Shown here piece after piece: positions 10,828-21,943 of a DNA stretch of 64,000 bases. Numbering within the stretch: the first letter of the stretch is position 1; the number at the start of each line of letters is the position of its first letter. This stretch comes from Ophiosphaerella korrae (Eukaryota; Ascomycota; Dothideomycetes; Pleosporales; Phaeosphaeriaceae): the NCBI GenBank assembly GCA_028456385.1, contig JALNQF010000054.1, positions 62,001 to 126,000 of the forward strand, read 5' to 3'. A model generated the notes under the pieces. It saw only the letters and a program-made list of their open reading frames with translations, had not been told where the DNA came from and did not search any database. Made by a program: the position numbers and the translations under genes.

Positions 10828-12879
10828 TCAAACCTCCCCCTTCTCCTTCCCCCCAACAACCATAATCTCATCCACCCCATCCTTCGCATCCCCCCCGCCA
10901 CCCCCCGCACTCCCCCTACGCCCAGCCCACTCGACGGCCTCATTCACGCCGCCAAAAACATCTTCATCGAGATCCCATCCAAACCGCACAAACCGCTGAC
11001 GCACCCGGTCGCCCAAACCCGCGAGTAAAAACCGGGTATCCCTCCCGCCGTACTTGGTAACATCCGCGCGCAAATCCTGCAGGGCGACGAGGCCCGTGGT
11101 ATCGATGTTGTGGACGCGCGTGAGGTCGAGGACGACGGCGCGGAGCTGGATGGGGTCTGTGTCGATGTTTGCGCGTTTGCGGAGGAGGGAAGCGCGGCGG
11201 GCGGCGGCGACACTCCAGTTGCGGGTTTGGGCGGCGTGTTTGAGGGAGGTGGGGTGTGGGGAGGTGTGGGTTTGGATTTTGTCGAGGCATTGGGTTTTGA
11301 TGTGGAAGGCGTTATAGAAGAGGATGGGTTGGCTGATGGCGAAGACTTGGGTTGACGAGGGTATGGGGTGGGGTAGGTGCGGGGAGGGGGTGGGCAGTGT
11401 GGTGATGTGTGTGACGCGGTGGAAGGCTTGGAAGACGAGGTGGTATGCGATGCCGAAGGCGACGGCGGTGGCGATGCCGATCTCTGAGGAGACGAAGAGG
11501 GTGAGCCAGAAGGTGAGCATGGCGGAGGTGAAGTCTACGAGAGAGGTTTGCCAGTAGGAGTAGAAAACTTTGAGGGGGACGATCATGTGCCAGACAGCGG
11601 TGACGATGATGGCGGCGAGGGTGGCTTTGGGGATCCAGAAGAGGGCGGGGCTAAGTTTGTAAATGGAGAGAATGACGACGCCGCCGGCGACAAGGCCGTA
11701 GGTTGGGGATTTGACGCCTGAGTCCGAGTTGACGGCTGTGCGCGACATGGCACCGCCGACGGCCATGGAGGAGAAGAAGGCGTTGAAGAAGTTGGTGAAG
11801 CCGAGGTAGACGAGTTCTTGGGCTGCGTCGATGACATAGTCGTTCTTTCGACCGAAAGCCTTTGCAATGGCAAGATGTTCGATAGATGCGGCGATGAACG
11901 GCGCAATTGCGCGGGGGAAGGCCTTTGCGATGAGCGAGTTGGCGGGCATTTTGGGATTCGCAATGCCGTTCGATTTGACCTTGCTCAGAGCCCAGACTGG
12001 GTTGTTGACTCTATGTTTGTTAACACCGTACGAGATGCCCGTAAACAAAATCAAGACCACAGCACTTCGACCAAGAGCAAGTAACCATATGCCCTTGTTC
12101 TTCTTGCCCCAACGTTGGCCCATCTTCTGCATAAGCACCAGTATCAGGATACCTCCAAGGCCTATACCAGTTGTTGGCCCGTCGTATTGTGGAATTTTCC
12201 GGAAGAGGTCACGAATAATATTTGCCGTTCCAGAACCTACAGTCACACCAAAAAGAGAAGGTATTTGTCCGAGCATGATGACAATTGCTGCGGCGCTGAT
12301 GAAGCCATTGAGCACAGGTATGGAGATGAATTCAAGGAGGAAGCCGAGTTTGAGCATGCCAATAATCAAACAGTAGATGCCGACCGACATGGCGACAGCG
12401 GAGGCGATGGCCTGGGGTGAATAGCCATCTTTCTGGATATCGTGAATAATTTCAGCAGTCAAGAGGCCCATCAAAGAAGTAGGACCCGTTGACAGGTCTG
12501 AAAGCATTGTTAGCGCCCACCTGAGTGATTGATCATTAGACATACCCTTCGATGAACCCATAATGAAGTAGAGAAGGTTTGGAAGCCAGCTAGACATGAG
12601 TCCATATTCGCCTGGAATCCCAGCAATCTTTGCGTACGCCAGTGACTGAGGAATCAATAGCACGCCAACAGTGATTCCCGCAAGTGTGTCGTTTAAAATC
12701 CATCGAGGATTGTATTTTGGAAGCCAATGGATGATAGGCACCCTCTCCTGGAGGTACTGGCTAGCAACTGAAGGCGCAGCACGGGCAGCCTTGCCACCAT
12801 ATCGTGCTGTCCGACGAAGAGTGACATCGTTGACAATAGCCTCCTTTACGCGGCCGGGCATGCTTCGAAAGGAATCCAT
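10828..12879 (-). CDS. SulP/SLC26-family anion (sulfate) transporter
   Basis: This membrane transporter moves sulfate or a related anion; the substrate is inferred from the family only. The protein is 667 aa if one intron (12498-12545, 48 nt, GTATGT...TTTCAG, branch GCTAAC) is removed. The N-terminal part has the sulfate-transporter signature region (PQSLAYAKIAGIPGEYGL) followed by some ten to twelve hydrophobic segments. The C-terminal 150 residues form a STAS domain (LRAVVLDLTRVHNIDTTG is its core strand-helix). The intron is a multiple of three and stop-free, so the raw frame reads through it with 16 extra residues between GSSKG and DLSTGP; the splice sites and the family alignment argue that it is an intron. 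The start at 12879 (MDSFRS) is preceded by an A18 tract on the plus strand; an upstream TTG-initiated frame through that tract is not credible. Confidence 0.92.
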   Translation of the reverse strand: MDSFRSMPGRVKEAIVNDVTLRRTARYGGKAARAAPSVASQYLQERVPIIHWLPKYNPRWILNDTLAGITVGVLLIPQSLAYAKIAGIPGEYGLMSSWLPNLLYFIMGSSKGMSNDQSLRWALTMLSDLSTGPTSLMGLLTAEIIHDIQKDGYSPQAIASAVAMSVGIYCLIIGMLKLGFLLEFISIPVLNGFISAAAIVIMLGQIPSLFGVTVGSGTANIIRDLFRKIPQYDGPTTGIGLGGILILVLMQKMGQRWGKKNKGIWLLALGRSAVVLILFTGISYGVNKHRVNNPVWALSKVKSNGIANPKMPANSLIAKAFPRAIAPFIAASIEHLAIAKAFGRKNDYVIDAAQELVYLGFTNFFNAFFSSMAVGGAMSRTAVNSDSGVKSPTYGLVAGGVVILSIYKLSPALFWIPKATLAAIIVTAVWHMIVPLKVFYSYWQTSLVDFTSAMLTFWLTLFVSSEIGIATAVAFGIAYHLVFQAFHRVTHITTLPTPSPHLPHPIPSSTQVFAISQPILFYNAFHIKTQCLDKIQTHTSPHPTSLKHAAQTRNWSVAAARRASLLRKRANIDTDPIQLRAVVLDLTRVHNIDTTGLVALQDLRADVTKYGGRDTRFLLAGLGDRVRQRFVRFGWDLDEDVFGGVNEAVEWAGRRGSAGGGGGDAKDGVDEIMVVGGKEKGEV

Positions 12880-15337
12880 CGTATCCGATGGCCGACACGC
12901 GGCAAAAAAAAAAAAAAAAAAGAATTGAACGTTAGACAAAGTACACAAAAGCAGCCTGCCGACAGGATAGATCAGTCAAAAGGGAGGCAAGGGACCGAAA
13001 TATATCCTCGGCCAGATATAACCTCGTGTGTTACGCTAAGACCAAGCATGCAACGAAGCCACGCGGCGGGAAATGAAGCTAGCATAGTATTCGATAACGT
13101 ATAGATGTGCGTATAAAAGTAGGCCACCTATTGGGCGACCTTCCCAATGAGGGAACGAGGCGCTATGCGGAGCACAACAAAGCCAGTACTGCCCTGTGTT
13201 TCGTTTCAAGGGACGCTGGCATGTAGCTGTGGGGCTAGCCACCGTGGTCAGGTGTGCACGATACCTTGCTTACTTACATGGGAGCGACGCAACAATGAGT
13301 GTTCTTAGCACTGGGGGTTTTGTTGAGGCAATTTTGGACAATCTGTACCCACCGTTGTCCCAGTACAACGGTTTGCATGGGTGACCGGTCGAAGCCTTGG
13401 TCTATTCCACTGTACAGGCCGAGGCTGCGCCGACTGAGCCGGAGGTAGAAGTACATGGCAATACATCGAGGCCGTCAATGGCATCGGCTAATCTTACCCC
13501 GCAGTCAGTTCGCACATGCAACATCAGCAGTATGGCAACTAGCTCCCGGCAGCCTCTCCCACAGCCGCCTTTCCGGACGATATGCATGTCGCGCCAGAGT
13601 GCATCGAAATAAGCTTTAGGTCCGACCCACTCTTGATTGGCCAAGAATCCTTGTTGATTATCTGCCGTGGGGAAGGTGCTCCGCTTTTGAAATCCAGTGT
13701 GCACCAAGAATCTAAATCGGTTGATGACCGATGTAGGCGTCAATCGCAATTCGTAAGCGGAACGTGTTTCGATGATTCCATGGATGCGAAACATGAGCCG
13801 AACATATGTCGTGTAATGGCATAGTCGATCTAATGGTTTGGGTTCTCCCATGTGCCCATGGAACCCAGACGGCAGTTACGGACCCCCAGCCAAGGGCTGT
13901 AAAAAGTCTTGACAACCAAGCTTTCGCATGTCATGCTTAGATAGTGTCACAGCATATGGGGCATGGCCGTAGCGCCAAGTAAAGATAGGTATCATAGTCT
14001 CCACCCACCTCAGGTCAAATGAGGGGTAAGGGCGCTTGTATGCTGGTTATGATTGAATATACCTGTGACGATGAGGTGTGGGTGCACCACTTGGCTTGCT
14101 GGGCTTTACTGGAATTGTGCGTAGCGGGTGGCTGATTACCGGTTGCGCAACGCGATTCTGACAGAGGGTTACCGGTATCAGGGTTGCAATTTTGCCACCC
14201 ACATGTACGTTTTCAGTTGCGCCACGCATCTGTCGTCTTGCGTCTATCCCCGTTGCCATGTTTAGGGTCGACAGGCACCAGGCCAGGATAGTGGTGCAGC
14301 AGACTGCATATTGCAAGCAGACGACCAATCGTTCCTACAGCATGCATACCTTTGTGACAGCGAAACCTCGGGCACCCTCAAACCGGGCTTGCGAGCGAGG
14401 TGCCCAGCCCGGCTGACTGTCCATGGCAGGAATCCTGGATACTCGTAGAGGCAAAGATTTTTGACGTCGAACGAAAGTGTTTCGCAGAGAGTGGATGAGG
14501 GTAGTTGCTACACTGGGAAGTACGGTTGGCTGGGCCCTGCGATACTTATGGGCACAGGCAATTGAAGTAGTCGAACTTGTAGCTGCTATGTGGGCCCAAG
14601 GATGCTCAAGAGTGCACTTCAGCAAGCGAGACCGAGTATGCTGCGGAAACCGAGACATGGCCGGGGGTATGTGACGGATATCAACGGCCAGAAGGATGGG
14701 CAGTGGTTTCCTCAGGGTTGGCACGATGCCCAGATCACTGACACGACCTACGCGATGGAGTCCAGCAGTGGAGGACAGTCTGCCAAGTAGGCTACTGGTT
14801 AAACGGGCGCATAGAAAGCCAGTGCTGGGCCTCGGAGCCGGCGATGTAGTCGTTGTCAACGCCTGAGGGCTATGGTCGGTTGAGCATGAGCACCGAGGCG
14901 TTCGGTGCTCGGGTGGTTTTGCACCACTGGACTGAAATGGGACGATGGCTAACGGGCCGCTGGCAGACGAGATGGGTGCCGGGGTGTTGACGATGAGGTC
15001 GCATGCGCCAGATCTATGGAGGGGGGCATGTGACACGCGGCGGACGCGCGCAACGACAGGAAGACATGTGACCTCGCGTCGTGGAGGTCAAGGAGGCACG
15101 GGCGAGGCGCTGGGCGGCTGCCTCTTGGCCGGCCACAGAGTGTTTTATTCGACGGGTGCCTGGGTGCCTGGGTGCCTGGGTGCCTGGGTGCCTGGTGCCT
15201 ACGTGCCCAGGTCGACAGCACGTCTGCTGCCCATGCAGACTGGGCATGCGCTAACGCCAAGAGGAATTTTTGGCCAGGGACGAACACCAGCAAGCGGCCA
15301 TGAGCACAGCTTCCTCCCATTTGGCCCTGCGACCACC
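12880..15337. other. 2.4-kb intergenic region
   Basis: It lies between two divergent genes. It begins with an 18-nt A-tract (12904-12921). Open frames occur (for example 14335-15036 minus, 13402-13851 minus) but have no recognisable domain, overlap frames on the other strand and are arginine/proline-rich in the manner of chance frames. No RNA gene was seen. Confidence 0.45.
15154..15193. repeat. 8-bp minisatellite, five copies of GGGTGCCT
   Basis: Five perfect tandem copies about 145 bp upstream of the next gene's start codon, followed by a partial copy. Confidence 0.95.
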
Positions 15338-17655
15338 ATGGCGCGCAACAAGAAGAGCGGGAACACGGACAGCCCGCCCATGGACAGCGCCCCCGACACG
15401 CGGGCGGCCGGCAACGGGAATGGCCACGGCGGCGGAGTGAAGGGCGAACCCTCGACGTCGGCGCTCATCATCTGTCGCAACAAGTGAGTGTGCGCGCCCT
15501 GGCCGAGGCATGTTGCAGCCGTTACCTGTCCATTTTTTGCTTCCCGGCGTCCCACGGCACCTGGCACTAACGCGAGGCGAACCACAGACACTGGCGCTAC
15601 ATCTCCTCCTTCCACGGGCCCTGGCTGCAGCTGCCCCCCGAGGTGCTCGAGTCGCTGGCCCACTCCAACTACCTCTCGCCGCGCCCCCACCCCATCGACC
15701 CCGCCGTCTTCTACGACCTGGTCAAGATCCGCAAGCACGTCGACGAGGCCACGACGCTGGCGGTGCGCGCCGCCTCGGGCCTGACGTCGCAAGCCCTCAG
15801 CAGCTCGCTGCACCATGGCGCCAACCACATGCTGGGCGGCGCGGCTGCCCTGGGCATTGGCTACGGCGGCGGCGGCGGCGCGGGCAAGCTGAGCCGCGAG
15901 CGCAAGCACCGCATGAGGGAGCTGGCCACCAGCAAGCTGAGCCAGGCCTACCACCTCGACGAGATCGCCGCCAGCGTCGCCACCATGCAGAGCGCAAGCA
16001 CCCTCGAGGACGTCGCCCACCTGGTCCTGCAGCGCAACCCGCTGGACGCCGACGCCAACTACGTCCACTTCTTCCACGAGAAGATCCCCAGCCGTATGAT
16101 GGCCCAGTGCACGCCCCTCGACGCCCTCAACCACATCATCGCCGACCGGCCCCACGACGCCAGTCCCCTGCGCACCCGCGCCCTGACGCGCATCTTCAAG
16201 GAAGACTACGTCAACTCGGCCAAGGATCTCAGCGAGGCCCTGTCCACCGCGAGGTTTCTGGCCCAGCAGCACCGCGCCGGCAAGGACCAGCTCGTGCTGG
16301 CCAAGACGTACGAGCAGCAGCAGCAGCAGCAGCATGGCCGTGACTGGAGGCAGGAGGCCAGGATTGCCGAGGAAGACCAGCCCAGCTCGCTCGAGACGCA
16401 GCTGCTGTTCCACAGAGCCGGCGTCTACTTCACAATAGCATGCGGCCACGTCCACCCAGCTCTGGATGGCTTGCGACTCGCAGAGGAGGCAAGGGCGCGG
16501 AGAGAGGCCCAGGCCGCGGCAGGCGAAGAAGCACCGGCAGAATCGCCAGAGGAGGCAGAAGGGAACCGCTGCCGTGCAGACGCCCGAAGGCAGGTCCGAC
16601 AGAACGCTAAGCGCGCCCTCAGAGACTACAACGCCTTTCTCTCCCACTTCAACTACACCCCTGGCATCTCTGCCGACTTGGCAGAGGAGCTCCTCCGGCG
16701 ACTGGGCCACTCGGCCAATGGCAACGGCATCCCCAAGGACACCTACAAGTCCCCTATCAACCGCCTCATCGAATCCACTAATTCCTCGTCACCACCCGTC
16801 TCCGAGGCCCTCATCGCCCACCGGCCTCCCCACAACCACAGCGATCGCAGCTCCTGGCGCAAGCTACCCCCTCCAGATATCTTCAAAGTCTCCCAGCTCT
16901 TCGAAGCCGCGCCTCCGGCTTCGCTCCCTCCCTACCCTCCACCCAAGCCGCTGTCTCCTGCCTCCGCCGCCACCTCTGCCTTCGCCGACTCCCATGAAAG
17001 TGTAACCTACCACCCCCTCATCACCGACGCCCTCCACTCCCTCCTTCTATGCCACGCGCTCCTTCAAACGCCCCCGAAAGAACACCTTCGCCATGCCCAC
17101 AACGCCGCGCGCCTCGCCCGCATCTGCGACGGCTACCCCATCTTCCTCGCCGCCCGTTCTCCCGCCCGCGCCGACTGGATCGAAGTCCTCCGCCGCACAA
17201 ACAACTTCATCTCCCTCCCCACTACCTGGGAATCCCTCTGCCGCCCCGCGCCCCTCCCCTCGCACAACAAACCTCCGCAATCCCCGCCCGCCCCCGAGTC
17301 CCTCGCCCAGAAACGCGACCGCTTCAAACACGAGGCCATCCTCGAGGCCCTCGCCGACGACCGCGTCGTCGACGAAGACTCCTTCCAGCGCGCTGTACGC
17401 GCCCGTGAACGCCGCTTTGCTGCTGACGATAAGGTCGATGAGAATCCCGGTGGGCCCAAGAGGTGGGCTCAGGACGATGGTCGCGAGTATCCGATTAGTA
17501 CCGAGCGCGCCGAAGCGATTTCGCGCTGGGTCAGGGAGGCGCCGGTCGTAGAGGGCGGGAGCGGGCGGAGACGGAGGGCAAAGGGGAAGGGGCGGGAAAG
17601 GCAGGGTGTGGAAGTAGGGGAGAGCGTTGGTGCAGAGCATGAGGTTGACGAGTGA
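15338..17655 (+). CDS. conserved fungal protein of unknown function, 737 aa
   Basis: Exon 1 is 15338-15483 and exon 2 15588-17655; the intron of 104 nt has GTGAGT, a CACTAAC branch site and CACAG. Joining them gives an uninterrupted 737-aa protein. After a disordered basic start (residues 1-40) comes ICRNKHWRYISSFHGPWLQL, then a long helical part with an alanine/glycine insert, a six-glutamine run at about 16316-16333, and paired helices with DANYVHFFHEKIPSR and TPLDALNHIIADRPHDASPL that look like tetratricopeptide-type repeats. The middle third has a charged coiled region rich in Arg/Glu/Ala. The C-terminus is basic (GRRRRAKGKGRER). I do not recognise the family name; strong codon bias and a clean intron make the gene real. 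Its 3' end is 69 bp from the convergent neighbour. Confidence 0.85.
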
Positions 17656-17724
17656 GAAAACGGATTGTTAATTTGGCTTTGGAACCACAAGACACACGAT
17701 CTTGCGCAAAGCCCCTTGGATACA

Positions 17725-19530
17725 TCAAAAGCTTTCCTCCTCCATGGCGCCCCACGTCTCGCCCAAATCCGTGCCCACATGATCCCCCGCCTCCCCCCTC
17801 TCCATCTCCCTAACCGCACCCCTCACCCGCTCCCACGCCCGCGCACTCTCCACCCCATCCACCCCCCACTCACACATCAACTCCGCCTCCCCCGGCCCCT
17901 CCTCCTCCTCCGCCCCAATCCCAACCCCATCCCAATCATCCTCAACCTCTCCCGCAAAATTTAGCAACCCGCCCAACGCCCTCCTCCCCGCCGCAAGCCA
18001 ATACGCCCGATGAAACCTACGCTCCACCGCGTCCCCATCCCCCCTCCACACGCACACCACGCTAATCTGCCCTTGCCCCCGCGCAACATCCAGTAAGCCC
18101 GCAATGCCGGGGGACCACGTGCTCCAGTGGATTTCGGCGTGGTGGTTCCAGAAGCGGCCGTAGACGCCGATGCTCGTCGAGTCTGGCGCGACAACGCCGT
18201 GTAGCGCGACAAATGAGTGGCGCGTGCCGGCTGGGATGAAGCCGCGGGAGGTATGTGTTGCGCGGGTGTGTGTTGTGGCGGGGAGGTTGAGGGCGAAGAG
18301 GGATTCGAGCCAGGATTGGGCGAAGGGGAAGGGGGAGGTTGGGGCGAGGGTGTAGTGTGTTACTGGGTGGGTGTAGGATGTGTAGGGGGAGGGGGAGGGG
18401 GAAGGGGAGGGGTCTTGCTGGACGGGTTCTTGGGGACGTAGGTTTGGAGGCGGGGTGGGAGGGGGGTTGTCTGGCTGGTCTTGGGGGCGCTTGCGTTTGG
18501 TAGTGGAGGGGGGGCCGCCGCCTCTGCGGAGGCCCAGGCGGCCGGCTTCGACGAGAGCGGTGTGGCGGCTGGCACCGCGGGCGCGGCTTGAGCGGAGGTA
18601 TTCGCCTTTTTTCTTGTAGATGTCTTGTTTGGCGCGTGAGATGGCATCGAGCTCAAAGCTGCTATCTGCTCCAGGGGATAATATGGCCGGATGGAAGTCG
18701 TTAGTTGAGGGAGCATCTTCGAGATGTGATACAGGTTCCTGTCCAGCTTGCTGACTGAGGTTGTTTGTTGGCCATTCTTGTATTGCGGGTGTTGGGGTCA
18801 GAGGCGCGAGGGAGTGTGGCCTCCCAGCGGGCCGTTGCAAGTGGCGAAAGGAGGGTGGTAGTTCTTCTGTACTATCATAGATGAACGGCCCGGATGGGCG
18901 AATATCCCTTGGGAAGATTTTTCCCGAAGAAAGTCCTGGAACTTGTAGAATATGTCCTTCAAGGTACTGAGAAGAAGATGAGTCAAATGGCCCTTGTGGA
19001 TTCTGGATGTGCACACTGGTTTCTGGGTCCTGGATAGCAAGTCTCAAGGAATTGTGCGCATCCAAAAGAGCTTGGCGATTGCTGTGCGGATTTCCAGTCG
19101 ATTCTCTCGAAGACGGGCGGCTCGTGAATAAGCCGAGACCGAGTCTAGATCCGCTTGGGGACGCTGCTCGATATTGAGGTTGTGTTGCTTCGGTCGGCCG
19201 CCACTGTGACGCCGGCTCGTAACCGGTGTATATACTTGGTGGATTGGGAGGATGATTGAACGAACCACTGTGGAAGCCAACATAGCTAGAGTCTGCACAA
19301 GAGTGAAACGACGATTCATCTCCTTGCGACCAGCGAGGTTCCTGCAGTAAGCGAATTCCTTGCAAACTAAAGCGGCAGTCTGGCGCGGTTGGGGAGGGTC
19401 TGTCGGTGTTGTCCGCGGATATATTGTTGTCTGTTGTTTTGCCTGAAGTTGGCAAGGACGTTCCATTGCTGGAAGGAGCGCCGGTGGTATCCTGAGGGAA
19501 GTATGTGCTGTTCCAATCCATGTCGTGCAT
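17725..19530 (-). CDS. hypothetical protein, 601 aa, disordered with a folded C-terminal part
   Basis: Single-exon frame of 601 aa; MDWN three residues downstream could be the true start. Residues 1-380 are low-complexity, rich in Ser, Pro, Gln and Gly, with a basic patch (KRKRPQDQPDNPPPTPPP) near residue 345. The last 220 residues look folded: hydrophobic and Trp-rich (GVYGRFWNHHAEIHWSTW, VVCVWRGDGDAVERRFHRAY), ending in an acidic tail. No domain was recognised. Being convergent with the gene at 15338-17655 and keeping 1.8 kb open support it. A short upstream extension or a small intron cannot be excluded. Confidence 0.7.
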   Translation of the reverse strand: MHDMDWNSTYFPQDTTGAPSSNGTSLPTSGKTTDNNISADNTDRPSPTAPDCRFSLQGIRLLQEPRWSQGDESSFHSCADSSYVGFHSGSFNHPPNPPSIYTGYEPASQWRPTEATQPQYRAASPSGSRLGLGLFTSRPSSRESTGNPHSNRQALLDAHNSLRLAIQDPETSVHIQNPQGPFDSSSSQYLEGHILQVPGLSSGKIFPRDIRPSGPFIYDSTEELPPSFRHLQRPAGRPHSLAPLTPTPAIQEWPTNNLSQQAGQEPVSHLEDAPSTNDFHPAILSPGADSSFELDAISRAKQDIYKKKGEYLRSSRARGASRHTALVEAGRLGLRRGGGPPSTTKRKRPQDQPDNPPPTPPPNLRPQEPVQQDPSPSPSPSPYTSYTHPVTHYTLAPTSPFPFAQSWLESLFALNLPATTHTRATHTSRGFIPAGTRHSFVALHGVVAPDSTSIGVYGRFWNHHAEIHWSTWSPGIAGLLDVARGQGQISVVCVWRGDGDAVERRFHRAYWLAAGRRALGGLLNFAGEVEDDWDGVGIGAEEEEGPGEAELMCEWGVDGVESARAWERVRGAVREMERGEAGDHVGTDLGETWGAMEEESF

Positions 19531-20081
19531 TTGGTGCCTGTCCTCATGCTCTTTGTCAGCCGAGGTTGGAGGGACAAAACAGTTTTATATAGAGAGACGG
19601 TATAGATGGCGTTCAAAGCAAGGTGAAAGAATAGTAGCCAAGTAACGTGAAATCGACACAACTGAGGAAGGCACGTTGTTGCCTTGTTTTAAAAGTCACC
19701 TGCGAACAGGTTGCTCTGCACGCACTCATAGATACGGGGAAAGATAAGATTCAAGTCTGTGGGGCAAACGGAAAAATGGTATCCATGGAGTCGAAGTTGC
19801 AAACGACAGCAACTACCCGTCATTCGAATCCAAGTGTCAAGGCGATAGGATCTATGACAGAGGATGCTAGAGATGGATTGGAGCTTGACGTGAATGAAAC
19901 TATGCCATGATGCTTGAACGAAGTTACCTAGATAGTCGTACTTGGATGTGGTTGGCCAACAGTCCCAGAGCAATATGACAGCCACCATACTCCATCTTTT
20001 ACCTGGTCGTCTTCTACGACATGCACGCCAATGCCAAATCAAAACAAGCCAAATAAACTACACTTTGATCTTACCCTGATC
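19531..20081. other. intergenic between two minus-strand genes
   Basis: Contains the presumed promoter of the 601-aa gene and the 3' flank of the emp24 gene. No further gene or RNA was seen. Confidence 0.5.
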
Positions 20082-20858
20082 TTAAACCACGCGCTTGACC
20101 TGCATGACTTGTCAGTATCACTCAGCGTAACAGATTGGGCTGAACAACTGACCTCAAAGAATCGCTTGAGCCACCACACCTGGAACATGCCCTGGCCAAC
20201 GAGGAAGAACAGTTGGAAGATGCTCCACCACTTGATGCGCGAATTTGTGCTTTCAGCCGTATTCCTGTGTGTTCGCTCGCGGACAACAGTGTAGCTTTGC
20301 TCGTCCTTTACTTGGGAGACAAGTTCTGACATTTGACGGACTTCGGATCCGTTAGCGCTGTCATAAATGTGAGCTCCTCGTCCTGTGCTTACCCTCTTTC
20401 TCTAATGGATCTTGAGGCGCGTCTGCTTCTGGGACGTAGACGATGCCATGGACGTTGAACGAGATCTCCTTTGTGTTGGCGCCCCAATGCTCGTTGTTAA
20501 AGCAGTATGTATATTTTCCATCCTCATGGGCGGTGAAGGAGTGGTCGCCAGAAGATACACCGCGTTCGTGGACTTGGTTTGTACGAGAAGGGGTTTCAAT
20601 CTGCAAGTAATGTGAGAATTACATGGCTATGCCAATGCCGATACCAATGCTTAAGCATACCCAGAAGTCAATCTCGAGATTTCCACTTCCGCCAAATTCT
20701 CGGTCGCCGACTTGGAACGTGACGGTCATCTTGTCGTCCTTATGTAGTGATTCGTGGAAGCATTCGCGCTGATGGGCCTTCATTTGGATATTGTGGGCTG
20801 TTGCGAGCGAGAAGAAGCTGCTCGCCGCAGCGAGAACAGCCAGTGAGGGAAACAGCAT
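20082..20858 (-). CDS. EMP24: Emp24/p24-beta cargo receptor of ER-to-Golgi vesicles
   Basis: p24 proteins sit in COPII and COPI vesicles and help sort cargo such as GPI-anchored proteins. Four exons: 20661-20858, 20393-20600, 20153-20340 and 20082-20099, giving 203 aa, the usual size. The signal peptide ends at about residue 21 (SLATA/HNIQ). The GOLD domain has the conserved cysteines in RECFHE and YTYCFNN. VKDEQSYTVVRERTHRNTAE before the membrane segment is a near-diagnostic p24-beta block. The tail LKRFFEVKRVV carries the FF sorting motif and is completed by the 18-nt last exon, found from the GTCAGT...GCAG intron (20100-20152). The other introns (20601-20660, 20341-20392) have good GT-AG ends. 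Confidence 0.95.
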
Positions 20859-21943
20859 ATCTTCAGTGGCGGTGCTGCTCTGTCGTGGTTGACGTGTGGT
20901 TCTGATGCGCTAAACTATGCAACGCGGAGATGCCAGGTGTTGGCCGCAATCCCAGGGTCGTGAGTGCGTCCGTGCGTTACGCTAACATGGGACTTCGTCT
21001 GGACTCCCTTCAGACGTCGTTCCCATCAATATGTATATCAAATCTTGATTTTGTAATACTAACATATTTGAACTCCCAGTAGCCTGAAAAATTGGGAAAC
21101 GGCTCTCCTCAAGCCAATGTCAGATACATACAATAGGTAATATGCTGCTAAATAATTCAACCAGGAATCTTGATTACTCTAGCCATACTCGTGGGTATTG
21201 TGAAAAAGGTCTTGAGTAGCCTATGTATCTTCTGGCTGCTGCATCTCAAATGGTTCACATCCCACTTTTCCAGTTGGCTAAAAGCTAAATTCAGTTGTAG
21301 TGGCAGCGGTCTTTCATCATTGTCGGGTTGGCCTTAGCACAAGATGGACCACACATCGTGCATCTTGCTCATATCCAATTCCTTCAAAGCTGCGACCACC
21401 TACGCTCATAGCACAACTCACATGCAGACACCGCCCTCTTGCGGGGTGACTTTGAAAATCATTTGTATATGCAAGTGGATACGAGCTCACTCTTGGCTGG
21501 AAGTATATCCAGACACCACGTTTGCGGCTGCTGCTGCTGCGCGTTTCTAGAATCAAATCCTCGGCCTAATTTAGTGTCTTTTTCTCGTTATAGCCTATCT
21601 TTCTGTCTCTTTATTTGTTCTACCAAATTTGAACCAACTCGTCGTTTTTACGAGCTGTAAAAACAAACGGACGCCGCGACTGCCTATTTGATCTCTATCC
21701 CTCATCGCCAAGACAACACTGAGCCAGCAACCTTTCTCACCCCACCCACCTACAACGCTCCACGCGTATCCTATCCTAGCATAACATCATCTACGACTTT
21801 CAGTGCGACAGGATCACACAACTCAAAGTGAAATATCTTTCAAAGCGCATCACATTAAAACTTTGACACGCAAACTATGCCTCTTCTCTAGAGCTTGAAT
21901 CTCACTCACCTCAATCAAGCAAATTGAGTACCCTAGGAGCAAC
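20859..21943. other. divergent promoter region between EMP24 and the SANT-domain gene
   Basis: About 1.1 kb, pyrimidine-rich on the plus strand near 21560-21900, consistent with a fungal promoter and 5' UTR. A perfect 8-bp stem with a 5-nt loop occurs at 21644-21664 (GTTTTTAC...GTAAAAAC). No gene was recognised. Confidence 0.5.

Noticed and set aside
12498..12545. 16 extra residues in the SulP protein as a real insertion
   Set aside because: Ends match GT-AG with a branch-site GCTAAC, and removing it restores the conserved family sequence.
13402..13851. 149-aa minus-strand open frame
   Set aside because: No family resemblance or conserved motif; kept as intergenic.
14335..15036. 233-aa minus-strand open frame
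   Set aside because: Rich in Arg, Pro, Ser and Thr with no domain, overlaps frames on the other strand, and shows no splice-supported extension.
15199..16710. 503-aa open frame on the minus strand
   Set aside because: It lies antisense to the spliced 737-aa gene, whose GC-rich third codon positions keep the other strand open; it has no domain and low-complexity Leu/Val/Gly content.
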